DNA from: JAIBJN01 sp963825255
GTDB lineage: Bacteria > Actinomycetota > Thermoleophilia > Gaiellales > Gaiellaceae
Assembly: GCA_963825255.1 (NCBI GenBank)
Contig: CAWGSF010000009.1
Location: forward strand, 558,001 to 622,000
DNA length: 64,000 nt
Reading direction: 5' to 3'
A program made the position numbers and the translations under genes. Below the pieces are notes generated by a model. The model was not told where the DNA came from and did not search any database. It saw nothing but the letters and a program-made list of their open reading frames with translations. Below, piece by piece: positions 7,924 through 17,329 of the stretch (position 1 is its first letter; every line of letters starts with the position of its first letter).

Positions 7924-9905
7924 CGCTCGGTCCCCGCGGGGGCACGCATGCACGCGACCGAGCCGTCGGCTCCCACCGGCGTGTAGCCGGCGGCGCGGAG
8001 GACGTCCTGCGCGGCCGGGTTCTCGGCGACGCAGGCGAGGTCGACCCCCACGTCGCTCAGGGCGCGGGTGACGTCGTCGGCGGTCGGCGCCCGCGAGGTG
8101 CGCGGGATCGGGCCCTCGAGCCCGTTGTCGGCGAAGGCCCCGAGCAGGACCCGCTCGTGGGCGTGCCCGCCGGTGTTGCCCTCGAGGGCGAGCGCGTAGA
8201 AGACCCGCGGCGCGACGGTGTACACGTCGCCCGACATCGTCGCGACGGTCTGGCTCGTCTGGGTCGGCGCGAGGACGACGTCGCCGGGCCGGGCATGGGA
8301 GAGGACGAAGCGCGCCTCCGTGATCGTCTCGGGGAGGCGCTTCCAGGACGGCGACGAGGCGAGGGAGATCCCGCCTCCCGACCACGAGGGCGTTCCGTAG
8401 GCGAGGAACGCGGCACAGAGGATCACCGCCGGGAGAGCCTTCAACGCCGTGGGGCGGATCCACGCCGAGAGCCCGACCGCGAGGGCGCCGACGAGCGCGG
8501 CCACCGGCAGGGCCCAGGTCAGCCGCCACAGCACGCGGCCGAGACCGGTGAGGTCGTAGAGCGCGCGCGTCACCACCGGGGTGAGCAGGAAGCCGACGAG
8601 GAGCGCCGTCGCCGCGGTCATCCTGGCCGACGCGACGCGTGGGACGAGGATCGGCGCGACGAGCACGGCGGCGAGCCCGACGAGCGCCAGCATCCCGTCG
8701 GCGAGCACGTAGTGGGCGAGCTGGCCGGGCGGGACGTAGGGGTTCGTCTCCGGCGTGCGGCCGCCCACGGCCAGCGCGAGGAGGCCCGCGCCGAGCGGGT
8801 ACCCTGCCGCCGCCAGGAAGCCGGCTCCCGCCTGCCGCGGCGCCCGCCGGACGAAGGGGACGAGGCAGCCCGCCGCGACGACGGGCACGACGAACGCGCC
8901 TGTGCTGCTGAGGCCGACTCCGGCTGCGCCGGCGGCGGCGAGGAGCACCAGGCCCCGCCCCGCCGGCCGCTCGACGTACTCCTGGAGGAGGACGTAGAGC
9001 AGGGGGAGGAGGACGGCGACCAGGATCACCTTGCCGTGCCAGCTGCGGGCGATGATCGTGTTGCCGAGCGCCCGGTGGGTCGATGCGTCCATGAGCAGGA
9101 AGAGCATGGCCACCGACAGCGCGATCCCGACCAGCGGGAGCCGCCAGGCGCGGCAGAGGCGCCAGACCGCGAGCACGCTGAGCGCGCTCGCCAGGGGAGC
9201 TACCCCGAGGTAGACGAGGTCGGGCACCGAGATCCCCGTCCCGCGGGCGACGGTGCCCACCGCCGCCTCGAACGAGGAGAGCGGCGGGTAGATGATCGCC
9301 GGGAACCGCTGGTCGGAGAAGAGGGAGTCCCGGATCGGGAAGACGCCGTGATCGGCGACCCACGAGGCCAGGTGGACGTAGTACGTGTCGTCCTCGGCCG
9401 ACCGCACGAGGAAGAGGGAGAGGACGGCCAGCCCGGCCGCCCACGCGAGCGCGACCGCGGTGGGGATCCAGGCCTGCGGTCCGCTCTCGCCCGGAGGAGT
9501 CTCCGCCGCCGACGATTCCCCCGGCCGCATGCTCGTGAGCACGACGGCCGCTCCGGCGGCGAGCACCCAGAAGACCCACACGGCCTGCCAGGGCGCCTCG
9601 GTGAGCCCGAAGAGGGCCGCGGCGACGAGGCCGAGCGCGACCTGGGCCCCGGCGAGAACGGCGAGCCGCCGGTCGCGCCACCAGTCGATGCCCACGTCGG
9701 CACCCGATGCCGGCTCCGTGCGTGAACGGACGACGAAGAGCCCGCACGCCACGAGGGCTACCGCTTCGGCGATCGCGGCCCAGAGCGAGCCGATGCGGAG
9801 CACGAGGCAGACGTGGTAGATGACCGTCCACGCGCCGAGCGCGAGCACGAGGAAGTCGAGGACCGAGTCGCAGACGCGCGCGACGGCGGCCGGCAGCCGG
9901 TTCAA
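7920..9905 (-). CDS. polytopic membrane protein, GT-C-like (unknown function)
   Basis: A 661-residue protein with roughly 10-12 membrane helices, each rich in Leu/Val/Ala, and a soluble C-terminal domain. Residues about 165-215 contain EDDTYYVHLASWVADHG and IYPPLSSFEAAVG, an acidic pair and a proline-rich loop placed as in lipid-linked-sugar GT-C enzymes. The C-terminal domain has a repeated arrangement (RPGDVVLAPTQTSQTVATM) also found in the paralogue. A TTG start at 9905 is chosen because GGGGAGGG precedes it. It probably handles a polyprenyl-linked glycan precursor at the membrane; this is inferred from context, and an unannotated transporter-like role is equally possible. Confidence 0.75.
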   Translation of the reverse strand: MNRLPAAVARVCDSVLDFLVLALGAWTVIYHVCLVLRIGSLWAAIAEAVALVACGLFVVRSRTEPASGADVGIDWWRDRRLAVLAGAQVALGLVAAALFGLTEAPWQAVWVFWVLAAGAAVVLTSMRPGESSAAETPPGESGPQAWIPTAVALAWAAGLAVLSLFLVRSAEDDTYYVHLASWVADHGVFPIRDSLFSDQRFPAIIYPPLSSFEAAVGTVARGTGISVPDLVYLGVAPLASALSVLAVWRLCRAWRLPLVGIALSVAMLFLLMDASTHRALGNTIIARSWHGKVILVAVLLPLLYVLLQEYVERPAGRGLVLLAAAGAAGVGLSSTGAFVVPVVAAGCLVPFVRRAPRQAGAGFLAAAGYPLGAGLLALAVGGRTPETNPYVPPGQLAHYVLADGMLALVGLAAVLVAPILVPRVASARMTAATALLVGFLLTPVVTRALYDLTGLGRVLWRLTWALPVAALVGALAVGLSAWIRPTALKALPAVILCAAFLAYGTPSWSGGGISLASSPSWKRLPETITEARFVLSHARPGDVVLAPTQTSQTVATMSGDVYTVAPRVFYALALEGNTGGHAHERVLLGAFADNGLEGPIPRTSRAPTADDVTRALSDVGVDLACVAENPAAQDVLRAAGYTPVGADGSVACMRAPAGTER

Positions 9906-9989
9906 GGGGCCCTCCCCGCGCGCACCACGGCACTATAGGGAGCGCCGACCGTTCGTCGGCCCCACAAGCGCATGACATTCTGCTGACCG

Positions 9990-11654
9990 ATGGCGTCCAC
10001 GTCGGAACCGGCAACGGAGGTCTCGGTCGACCGGCCGCGGTCGGGCGTCCTGCTCGACGTCGCCGTCGGCGGGGCGGTCGTCCTCGTCTGCGGGATCGCC
10101 CTGATCGCGTTCCTCCAGGGGCCACACCCCTTCGATCCGGCGAAGTACTTCGAGACGGCCGTCTACTTCCCGCATGTCGCCCTCGACCTGTGGACGCTGC
10201 GGATCGGGCTCGTCGGCCTCGTCTACGGCGCCGTGCTGATCTTCGGGCCGTCCGAGGCCTCCCTCTACGCCGTCCCTATCGCGACCGGGCTCCTCCTCGC
10301 CGCCGCGGTCTACGCGACGATGCTCGTGCTCTTCCGCGACCGGGTCGTGGCGGGCGCCGCGGCGCTCGTGACGACGCTGAACCCCGTCTACCTGCGCAAC
10401 GCCAGCTCGATCCTCCCGGACACGACCGCCACGGCCACGTTCGCCGCCGGGTTCCTCTGCCTGCTCCTCGGCGGCGATGGTCCCTGGCAGCGCGAGTCGA
10501 TCCGCCGGAAGGACGTCGCGGCGGGAGTCGCCGGCGTCCTCTTCGGCGCGACGTACCTGATCCGCGAGTTCAGCCCCATTCTCCTCCCGGCGGTGGTGGC
10601 GGCCGTGCTCCTGCTCCGCTACCCGCCGCGGCGGATCCTCGTCCTCGCGGGGGCGGCGCTCGCCACCGCTGCGCTCGAGCTCCTCTACGGGGCCGCCCGC
10701 ACGGGCGACCCGTTCCTCCATGCCCACGAGCTGCTCGAGCGGGGCGCGGAGGGTGCCGTCCGCGTCCAGGCGCGCCTCGACGCCGGGCAGATGCTCCTGC
10801 TCTTCCCTCGCCTCGTCGTCTCCTGGCGCAGCGGCTGGCTCTTCCTGCTCCTCCTCGCGCTCTTCGTCGTCGCCCTCGCCGTCACCCGCGACCGGCGTCT
10901 CTGGATCCTGGCCGCGTGGTGCGTGAGCTTCTGGGTCGTGATGACGGCGCTCGGGCTCGCCTCGCTCCGCTCGGGCACCTGGATCCTCAACATCACGAAC
11001 GTCCGCTACTGGTACCCGATCCTGCCGCCGCTCGTGATGGGCGGGTTCGGCGGTCTCGTCCTCCTGGGCGAGCGCTTCGTCGGTGTCGGCAAGGCGGTGC
11101 GCATCGTCCCGATCGCGGCCGCCGCGCTCACGCTCGTCCTCCTCGTCCCCGGTCTCGCGGAGTTCAGGAGCTGCGCCGCCCGCGACGGCTGGAAGACCGA
11201 CCCGCGCGAGCGCTGGGTGGAGCTCCGCGGGTGGTTCGGAACGCCCGAGGCCGACCGCTACGACCAGCTCTGGACGGACTGGAGGACGCAGCGCCTCGTC
11301 CCCGCCTACACGAGCACGACCTTCGGACGGGAGCTCTGGGGCGGCGAGCTCCACGCCTTCCAGGAGCTCGACCGCGCCACCGTCGCGGCGGCTGCACGCG
11401 CGGACGGTGTGATCCTGATCCACAAGGACCACCTCTGGCGGGACGTCCCGCGCCCAGGGGCCTCGCTGCTCCAGCTCCGGGACGACTGGGCGCCGATCTT
11501 CGTGAGCGGGGACGGGAACACCCTTGTCCTCGCCCACGACCCGCCCGCCGCGGCCCGCGCGGCGGCCCCGGGGGCATGGTGGGTGCGCGCTCCCGCGGCC
11601 GACGTCCCCGAGCCCGGCACTTGCGGGCTCGGCCTGTACGAGCGCGGCTCCTAG
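9990..11654 (+). CDS. GT-C family membrane glycosyltransferase-like protein
   Basis: A 554-residue integral membrane protein of the PMT/ArnT-like type: a first hydrophobic segment at about residues 25-45, an external loop with HPFDPAKYFETAVYFP, then about nine further helices and a C-terminal soluble region of about 160 residues. Such proteins transfer sugars from polyprenyl phosphate carriers to acceptors outside the membrane. NPVYLRNASSILPDTTATAT and a loop with TNVRYWYPILPPLV are consistent with the fold. It is divergent from the paired membrane paralogues (84 bases between them). A weak -10-like CATTCT lies 8 bases before the ATG, so the message may be leaderless. Confidence 0.72.
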   Translation: MASTSEPATEVSVDRPRSGVLLDVAVGGAVVLVCGIALIAFLQGPHPFDPAKYFETAVYFPHVALDLWTLRIGLVGLVYGAVLIFGPSEASLYAVPIATGLLLAAAVYATMLVLFRDRVVAGAAALVTTLNPVYLRNASSILPDTTATATFAAGFLCLLLGGDGPWQRESIRRKDVAAGVAGVLFGATYLIREFSPILLPAVVAAVLLLRYPPRRILVLAGAALATAALELLYGAARTGDPFLHAHELLERGAEGAVRVQARLDAGQMLLLFPRLVVSWRSGWLFLLLLALFVVALAVTRDRRLWILAAWCVSFWVVMTALGLASLRSGTWILNITNVRYWYPILPPLVMGGFGGLVLLGERFVGVGKAVRIVPIAAAALTLVLLVPGLAEFRSCAARDGWKTDPRERWVELRGWFGTPEADRYDQLWTDWRTQRLVPAYTSTTFGRELWGGELHAFQELDRATVAAAARADGVILIHKDHLWRDVPRPGASLLQLRDDWAPIFVSGDGNTLVLAHDPPAAARAAAPGAWWVRAPAADVPEPGTCGLGLYERGS

Positions 11655-11692
11655 GCCCCTGGGCGCTGCGCCGCCGGCTTCGAGGCGGCCGG

Positions 11693-11706
11693 TATCCTCC
11701 GCGCTC
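11693..11706 (+). promoter_or_regulatory. -10-like element for a leaderless transcript (phosphodiesterase)
   Basis: TATCCT (11693-11698) is followed by 8 bases and the ATG at 11707; no ribosome site lies between. Start of transcription would coincide with the start codon. Confidence 0.45.
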
Positions 11707-13213
11707 ATGGCCAACCGCGTGCTCGTCGTCGGCTGGGACGGCGCCGACTGGGACATCCTCGACCCGCTCCTCGCCGCCGGCGAGCTGCCGGTGCTCCAGG
11801 ACCTCGTCGGCCACGGCCGCCGGGGCATCTCGCGCTCGTGCCTGCCCTCGCACTCGTGGGCGGCCTGGCCGACGTTCCTCACCGGCCGCGATCCGGGCGG
11901 GCACGGCGTCTTCGACGTCCTCGAGTACCGACCCGGGACGACGCGACGGCTGCCCGTGTCCTCGCGGTCGATCCTCGCCCCCACCTGGCCCGAGCGCCTC
12001 TCCGAGGCGGGGCTGGCGACCCTCCTCGTCAACGTCCCGCTCACGTATCCGCCGCCGGAGATCCGCGGCGTCGCGATCGCCGGAGGGGTGGTGCCTCCGG
12101 GGGCGGCGTACAGCCATCCGGCTGACGCCGGCCCCCGTCTCGGCTGGCCGATCAACGGCGGGTCGTGGACGACGTTCCGCCACAAGCCCCTCGACCTCGT
12201 CGCCGATCTCGAGGCGCTGACGCGGAGGCGCGCCGCGGCGATGCGCACGCTGCTCGACGAGGAGCCGTGGGACGTCGCTTGCATGGTCTTCGTCTCGCCC
12301 GACCGCCTGCAGCACTGCCTGCTCGAGTACGTCCACCCGGGCCATCCCGCGTACGAGGAGGCGGCCGCCTCGCCCGTCGCCGAACGGGTGCGGGACGTGT
12401 ATCGACTCCTCGACCGTGAGCTCGGCACGCTGGTCGAGCGGACCGACGACGGCGACGTCGTCATCCTGATGTCAGACCACGGGCACCAGCCCTGCACCCG
12501 CGCGCTCTCGATGAACAAGGTGCTCGAGCGGGCCGGGTACCTGCGCTTCGGACGTGGCTCGGCGCTCGTCAACCTCCTGGCCTGGGGCCGCGTCCGCTCG
12601 ATCGCCCGCGTCGCCTACGACCGCCTTCGCCTCCACGGCCGGATCGCGGTCCCCACGACCCCCGTCGACTGGGCCGAGACGTCCGCGTACACGAGCGTGG
12701 TCTCCACCGGGGAGGGCGTCTCGCTGAACCTCGCCGGACGGGAGCCACGGGGAACCGTGAAGCGCGCGGACTACGAGCGCGTGCGGGACGAGGTCGCCGC
12801 GGCGCTGCTCGAGTTCACGGATCCCGAGCACCGGAGCCCACCCGATCGGCGCCGTCCTCCACAAGGAGGACGTCCTGTCCGGGCCATATCTGGACCGGGC
12901 GCCCGACCTCCTGCTCCAGCCGACCCCTCTCTACAGCCTGACGCATGCCCGTGCCATCGTGGAGAAGGCGGACTGGCTGTCGGGTGACCACCGGCCCGAA
13001 GGCATCTACGTCATGGCCGGTCCCGACATCGCCGCCGGCGACGGGGACGAGATCTCGCTCGCCGACTTCGCCGGGCGGATCGTCTCGGCGACGGGGCTCG
13101 AGCCCGACCCCGAGTGGAGCAGCGGCGAGGCCGTCGAGGCGGTCGGCGCCTTCACGAAGGAGGAGGAACGCCTGGTCGAGGAGCGCCTGCGCGACCTCGG
13201 CTACCTCGAGTAG
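11707..13213 (+). CDS. alkaline phosphatase-superfamily phosphodiesterase, frameshifted
   Basis: About 500 residues after repair of one shift near 12835. It starts VLVVGWDGADWDILDPLL with the first metal-binding Asp, has the nucleophile region SHSWAAWPTFLTG with HGVFD, and the later metal motif VVILMSDHGHQP. This is the type I phosphodiesterase/nucleotide pyrophosphatase branch. After EFTDPE the frame changes, and the protein continues as PPIGAVLHKEDVLSGPYLD to the stop at 13213. There is no signal peptide, so it probably acts in the cytosol. It precedes the flippase by 31 bases and may trim nucleotide sugars or a phospho-substituent on the glycan precursor; the substrate is not visible. TATCCT lies 8 bases before the ATG. 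Confidence 0.85.
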
Positions 13214-13244
13214 GACCTCCGGGGAGCGCACGAAACTGTCCGGC

Positions 13245-14728
13245 GTGAGCCACGAGCGGACGCTGATCACCGGCATGGCGGCGAACGTCGTCGGGCTGCT
13301 CGCCGGCATCGCCGCGCTCCTCGGCGTCCAGATCCTCCTCGGCCGGACACTCGAGCCGGGCGCCTTCGGCATCGTCAACGTCGCGGTGACGGTCGCCTTC
13401 GTCGCCGCCGCCGGGAGCCGCTTCGGCATGGACATGGCCGCCGTGCGCCTGGTCGCGATCGGACGCGGAGCCGACGCCGCGAGCCACCTGCGGAGCCTCG
13501 TCGAGCGGTGCGCGCTCGTCGCGCTCGCAGGCAGCCTCGTCGTCGCCGTCCTCCTCGCCGCGACGGCGCCGCTCTACGGGGACTACGCGCGCCCCGTCGC
13601 GCTCGCGGCCCTGGGAGTGCCGTTCATCGCGCTCACCAGCGTCTACCTGGGAGCGACGCGCGGGCTCGTCCAGATGCGGCAGACCCTCTACGTGTTCTGG
13701 ATCGGCCAGCCCGTCGCGTGGATCGCGATCGCGGGCGCGGCGATCGCGGCGGGCGGGGAGGAAGACGCCGTCGTCCTCGCCTACGACGCGTCCTGGCTCC
13801 TGGCGGCCGTGGCCGCGTGGGCCCTCTGGCGGCGGGAGGCCGCCGGCTTCGCGGATCGCCCGGCGACGCGGGAGGAGGTCCGGGCCGCCGTCCGTTACGG
13901 GGTTCCCCGCGCTCCCTCGGCGCTCCTCGCCCAGGCGGTCTTCTGGGCGGATCTCTGGGTGCTCGCCGCGTTCGAGGACGGCACGGACGTCGGCGCCTAC
14001 TCGGCCGCCGCCCGCGTCTCCCAGGTGCTGCTTCTCTTCCTGACGTCGCTCTCGCTCGTCTTCTCGCCGTTCGTGGCCGACCTGCACGCGCGCGGCGAGC
14101 GCGAGCGGCTCGACGAGCTCTTCAAGCGCAGCACGCGCTGGGCGCTCGCGGCGACGCTGCCCCTCCTGATCGTCCTCTTCGTCGCCGCCGACGACGTCCT
14201 CGAGGCGTTCTCGAGCTCCTTCGTGATCGGCGAGGGCGCGCTGCGGATCCTGCTCGCCGGCCAGGCCGTGAACGTCGCCACGGGCGGCGTCGCGTTCATC
14301 CTCATCATGGCCGGCTTCACGGGCCTCGACCTCGTCGACAACGTGCTCGGCGTCGGGCTGCTGGTCGCCCTCGCCGTTGTCCTCACCCCGGCGTTCGGGA
14401 TGGAGGGAACGGCGGTCGCCGCCGCGGTGGGAATCTCGGCGCTGAACGTCCTCCGGCTCGTGCAGGTCCGGCGGCGCATCCGCATCCAGCCCTACGAGCG
14501 GGCCTACCTGGCCCTCGCCCTTCCGGCCGCCGCGGCGCGCTGCTCGCCGCCGTCGGCGTTCATGCCGCGCTCTCGGGCTCCGCCTGGTGGGTGTCGCTCG
14601 CGGCCACCGGGGTGTGCGGGTTCGCCGGGTACCTCGCCCTGCTGCCCGTCGCCCTCCCGACACGGGAGCGCGCCCTGTTGCGGCAGCTTCCCACCCGGCT
14701 GAGATCCAGCCGGGCCGCGACGCCCTAG
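13245..14728 (+). CDS. Wzx-like polysaccharide flippase (MOP superfamily), frameshifted near its end
   Basis: About 494 residues with 12-14 hydrophobic helices. The opening NVVGLLAGIAALLGVQILLG and EPGAFGIVNVAVT match oligosaccharide flippases that move undecaprenyl-linked repeat units across the membrane. The gene is intact until about 14530, where one base appears lost within a CCGCCGCGG run; the C-terminus then continues as ALLAAVGVHAALSG to the stop at 14728. The GTG start at 13245 is the first codon giving a sensible N-terminus. A flippase and an ABC exporter (24843-26517) in the same region suggest either two export routes or two different glycans. Confidence 0.85.
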
Positions 14729-14738
14729 CGGGCGGGTC

Positions 14739-16145
14739 TCAGGGGCAGTCCGGGCCCGCGCAGTCGCGCTCGTCGGCGAGCCTCGCCGAGAGGTTCGCGA
14801 CGACTCCCGGGCCCGGGTCGTTCGAGGGGTCGCCGTCGCCCAGGGTGTTCGTCAGCTGAAACGGGTCGAGGACGAGGTCGTAGTACTCCCTGAACGTGAT
14901 GTTCCCGTCCTCGTCGTAGTACTCGACGTACTGGTAGTCGAGCGCGGTCAGCGACGCCCACGTCGGCGCGATGCCGGTGTCGCCCTGGAAGTACTCGACG
15001 AGGAGATGGTCGCGCGTCCAGTGACGGTCGAAGAGCGGGCGGCCGTCCATCGGCGGGCCGTCAACGTCCAGGCGGGCGGCCCGGGCGATCGTCGTGGCGA
15101 TGTCGACGTTCGCGGCGATGCGGTCGTCGACGGATCCGCCGGCGATGTGGCCCGGCCAGCGGACGAGCAGGGGCACCCTGACGCTGGGGAGGTAGGGGAC
15201 GGTCTTGTTGATGATCCCGTGGTCGGCCCAGAGGTAGCCGTTGTCGGAGACGAAGAAGGCGAGCGTCCGGCGTCCTTCGCCCAGGCGCCCCAGCTCTTTG
15301 AAGATCGTGCGCACGGCGTCGTCCACGGACATGAGCGTGCGCAGCTGGCGCGCCCGCACCGACGCGCCGTGCTCGTACGTCTGGTTCCGCGCCTGGACGT
15401 AGGGCGGCTTGTCGGTGCGGTCGGCCTCGAAGACGGCCGGGTTCCCGGGCCACGAGCCCACCGGTGCGCTCCGGTACGCCGCCTGCGTCTTGTACGGGGC
15501 ATGTGGGGCGACGACGGCCGTGTACATCAGCCAGGGACGCTGGTCCTGCCGCTCGAAGGTCCGCAGGAACGAGATCGTCTGGTCACGGATGAACGAGGTC
15601 GAGTAGCGCTTCACCCTGTGGAGGCGCCCGTTCAGGTTGAAGAGCGTCCGGCGGTAGCCGTTCCCGCTCGGACGCGTCGTCGCCCACAGGTCGAAGTACG
15701 GCGGGGACATCGGCTTGAAGGAGGGGCCGGCGCCCCAGCGGTTCAGGTACTTGCCCGCGATCCCGTTGAGATAGCCGGCCTGCCTGAGGTACCTCGGGAT
15801 CGAGGTCCGCACGTCGAAGGACTGTGGCTCCTGCGTGAGGATGCCGTGGTTGTGGGCGTAGCGCCCGGTGAGGATCGACGCCCTCGACGGGCAGCAGAGC
15901 GGCGTCGTGACGTATGCGTTCGGATACGTCCGGCCGCCGCGCACGAAGAACCGGCGCGTGGCGGGCATCACCTGCAGCGTCCCGCGCGGCTGGTCGTCGG
16001 TGACGATGATCAGGATGTTGGGTCGGCGCGACGCGGCCTCCGCGTCGACCGGGACGAGCCACGCGACCAGGGCCGCGAGGACCAGCGCGAGGAGCCCGGC
16101 GGTGCGCAGGGACCCCGAGCGCAGGGCGCCGGCCGCGGCGCTCAG
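14739..16145 (-). CDS. secreted Cys-type sulfatase (arylsulfatase family)
   Basis: About 468 residues. A hydrophobic export signal (LLALVLAALVAWLVPVDAEA) is followed by the metal-binding PNILIIVTDDQ and the sulfatase signature LCCPSRASILTG. Cys84 of C-x-P-S-R is the residue converted to formylglycine, so the enzyme needs an FGE or anSME that is not in this window. FFVSDNGYLWADHG supplies further metal ligands. No ATG, GTG or TTG is available near the signal peptide; the best candidate is a CTG at 16145 that overlaps the upstream stop as CTGA. It is coupled to the Ig-like protein gene before it. It probably removes sulfate esters outside the cell; the substrate may be the sulfated glycan of this locus or a foreign one. 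Confidence 0.9.
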   Translation of the reverse strand: MSAAAGALRSGSLRTAGLLALVLAALVAWLVPVDAEAASRRPNILIIVTDDQPRGTLQVMPATRRFFVRGGRTYPNAYVTTPLCCPSRASILTGRYAHNHGILTQEPQSFDVRTSIPRYLRQAGYLNGIAGKYLNRWGAGPSFKPMSPPYFDLWATTRPSGNGYRRTLFNLNGRLHRVKRYSTSFIRDQTISFLRTFERQDQRPWLMYTAVVAPHAPYKTQAAYRSAPVGSWPGNPAVFEADRTDKPPYVQARNQTYEHGASVRARQLRTLMSVDDAVRTIFKELGRLGEGRRTLAFFVSDNGYLWADHGIINKTVPYLPSVRVPLLVRWPGHIAGGSVDDRIAANVDIATTIARAARLDVDGPPMDGRPLFDRHWTRDHLLVEYFQGDTGIAPTWASLTALDYQYVEYYDEDGNITFREYYDLVLDPFQLTNTLGDGDPSNDPGPGVVANLSARLADERDCAGPDCP

Positions 16146-17134
16146 ACCGCGCTCACTCCCAGCCCCTCGATGCGGACAGGCTTGCCCGAGGAGAGGACGT
16201 CGACTCGCAGCGTCCCCCGCCGCCGTCCGGGGAAGGACGCGATCGGGACGACCCGGCGCTCCCTGGTCGTCGCGGCTCGGAGATCGATCGTCTTCACCGG
16301 CTGACCCCGCCAGCTGACGGCGATCCTGCCGCAGCGCGGGCACTTCGTCACGACTAACGCGAGTCGCCTGGCGACGACCTCGCGCCGCGCCCACGCGCCC
16401 TGTCTGGCGGTCTGAAGGGAGCCGCCCACGAAGGAGCCGATTCCTCCGTCGCGCCATCGCCAGTGGCTGCTCCGGTCGAGCGAGCGGGGATCGACCGGGA
16501 CCGCGAAGCAGCGGCGATGGCTCCAGTGGGGCGCGAGATTGCCCGCGCGGTCGCGGGCGATCGCCTGGAGGCAGTAGGTCCGGCCCGTGCGCGCGAGGAA
16601 CGTTGCGCCGGTCGCCTTCGTGCGTCCCAGCCAGGACTTCCTGCGTGTGGCTCCGTCGGTCGTCCACCTCTCGTACCTGACGCTGTAGCTGGCGATGCCG
16701 CTGCGTGTGTCCATCGCTCCGCCCCAGCTCGCCGTCACGAAACGCGTGACCTGCCAGAGCCTGTCCGGCTCGAACATGGTCGGGACGGACGGCGGCGTCA
16801 CGTCTACTCGCCACGTCCACGTATCGACGGCGGGGCCACCCGAGTCGGGGCGGACCTCCAGGTCGTGACGCCCCTCCGCGAGCGGGCCGGAGATCGTGTA
16901 CCCGTCTGCGCACGACGCCCAGGTCGCCGACGGATCGCGAACGAAGTCGAGCCTGCACTGGAGGCCGGTCGGCTCGCTCGTCTCGAAGCGGAACGTCGCG
17001 CTCGTCTTCGCCGTCCACGCGGGCGGGCCGCTGACGATCGTCACGGTCGGGCCGGTCTGCGCGGCGGCGCCTGCCGAGAGGCAGAGGGCGACCGGCACGG
17101 CGACGAGAAGACGCCGACCCTTGTGGAGAGACAT
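16142..17134 (-). CDS. secreted protein with Ig-like/fibronectin-III-type domains
   Basis: A 330-residue protein with a clear signal peptide (MSLHKGRRLLVAVPVALC, cleavage after about GAAAQ). The first domain (about 30-110) carries the pattern FRFETSEPTGLQCRLD with a paired cysteine, typical of actinobacterial extracellular Ig-like repeats. The second (about 118-220) reads like a fibronectin type III domain (SGIASYSVRYERWTTDG). The C-terminal third has C-P-x-C-G and a beta-rich end. ATG 17134 is preferred to ATG 17152 because it gives the better signal peptide. It is coupled to the sulfatase downstream by a 4-base overlap, so it may anchor or target that enzyme to glycan at the surface; this is an inference from position. 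Confidence 0.75.
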   Translation of the reverse strand: MSLHKGRRLLVAVPVALCLSAGAAAQTGPTVTIVSGPPAWTAKTSATFRFETSEPTGLQCRLDFVRDPSATWASCADGYTISGPLAEGRHDLEVRPDSGGPAVDTWTWRVDVTPPSVPTMFEPDRLWQVTRFVTASWGGAMDTRSGIASYSVRYERWTTDGATRRKSWLGRTKATGATFLARTGRTYCLQAIARDRAGNLAPHWSHRRCFAVPVDPRSLDRSSHWRWRDGGIGSFVGGSLQTARQGAWARREVVARRLALVVTKCPRCGRIAVSWRGQPVKTIDLRAATTRERRVVPIASFPGRRRGTLRVDVLSSGKPVRIEGLGVSAV

Positions 17135-17329
17135 CCGCGAAGCACACCCCATCCTGCATGCAGGGCCAGCGAGGCCCTCGTCCTCGTTCCCCAGGGTAGC
17201 GGCTTCGCCGGGCGCGGCCCGGCGTAGTGCGGCGGTTCCGGCCACGAACGCTGGTATCGTCGCGGCCTGCAGGCGCGAACGGGCCTGCCGCGAACCCGTA
17301 CCTGATGCTCGACGGAGGGAGTTTGGACG

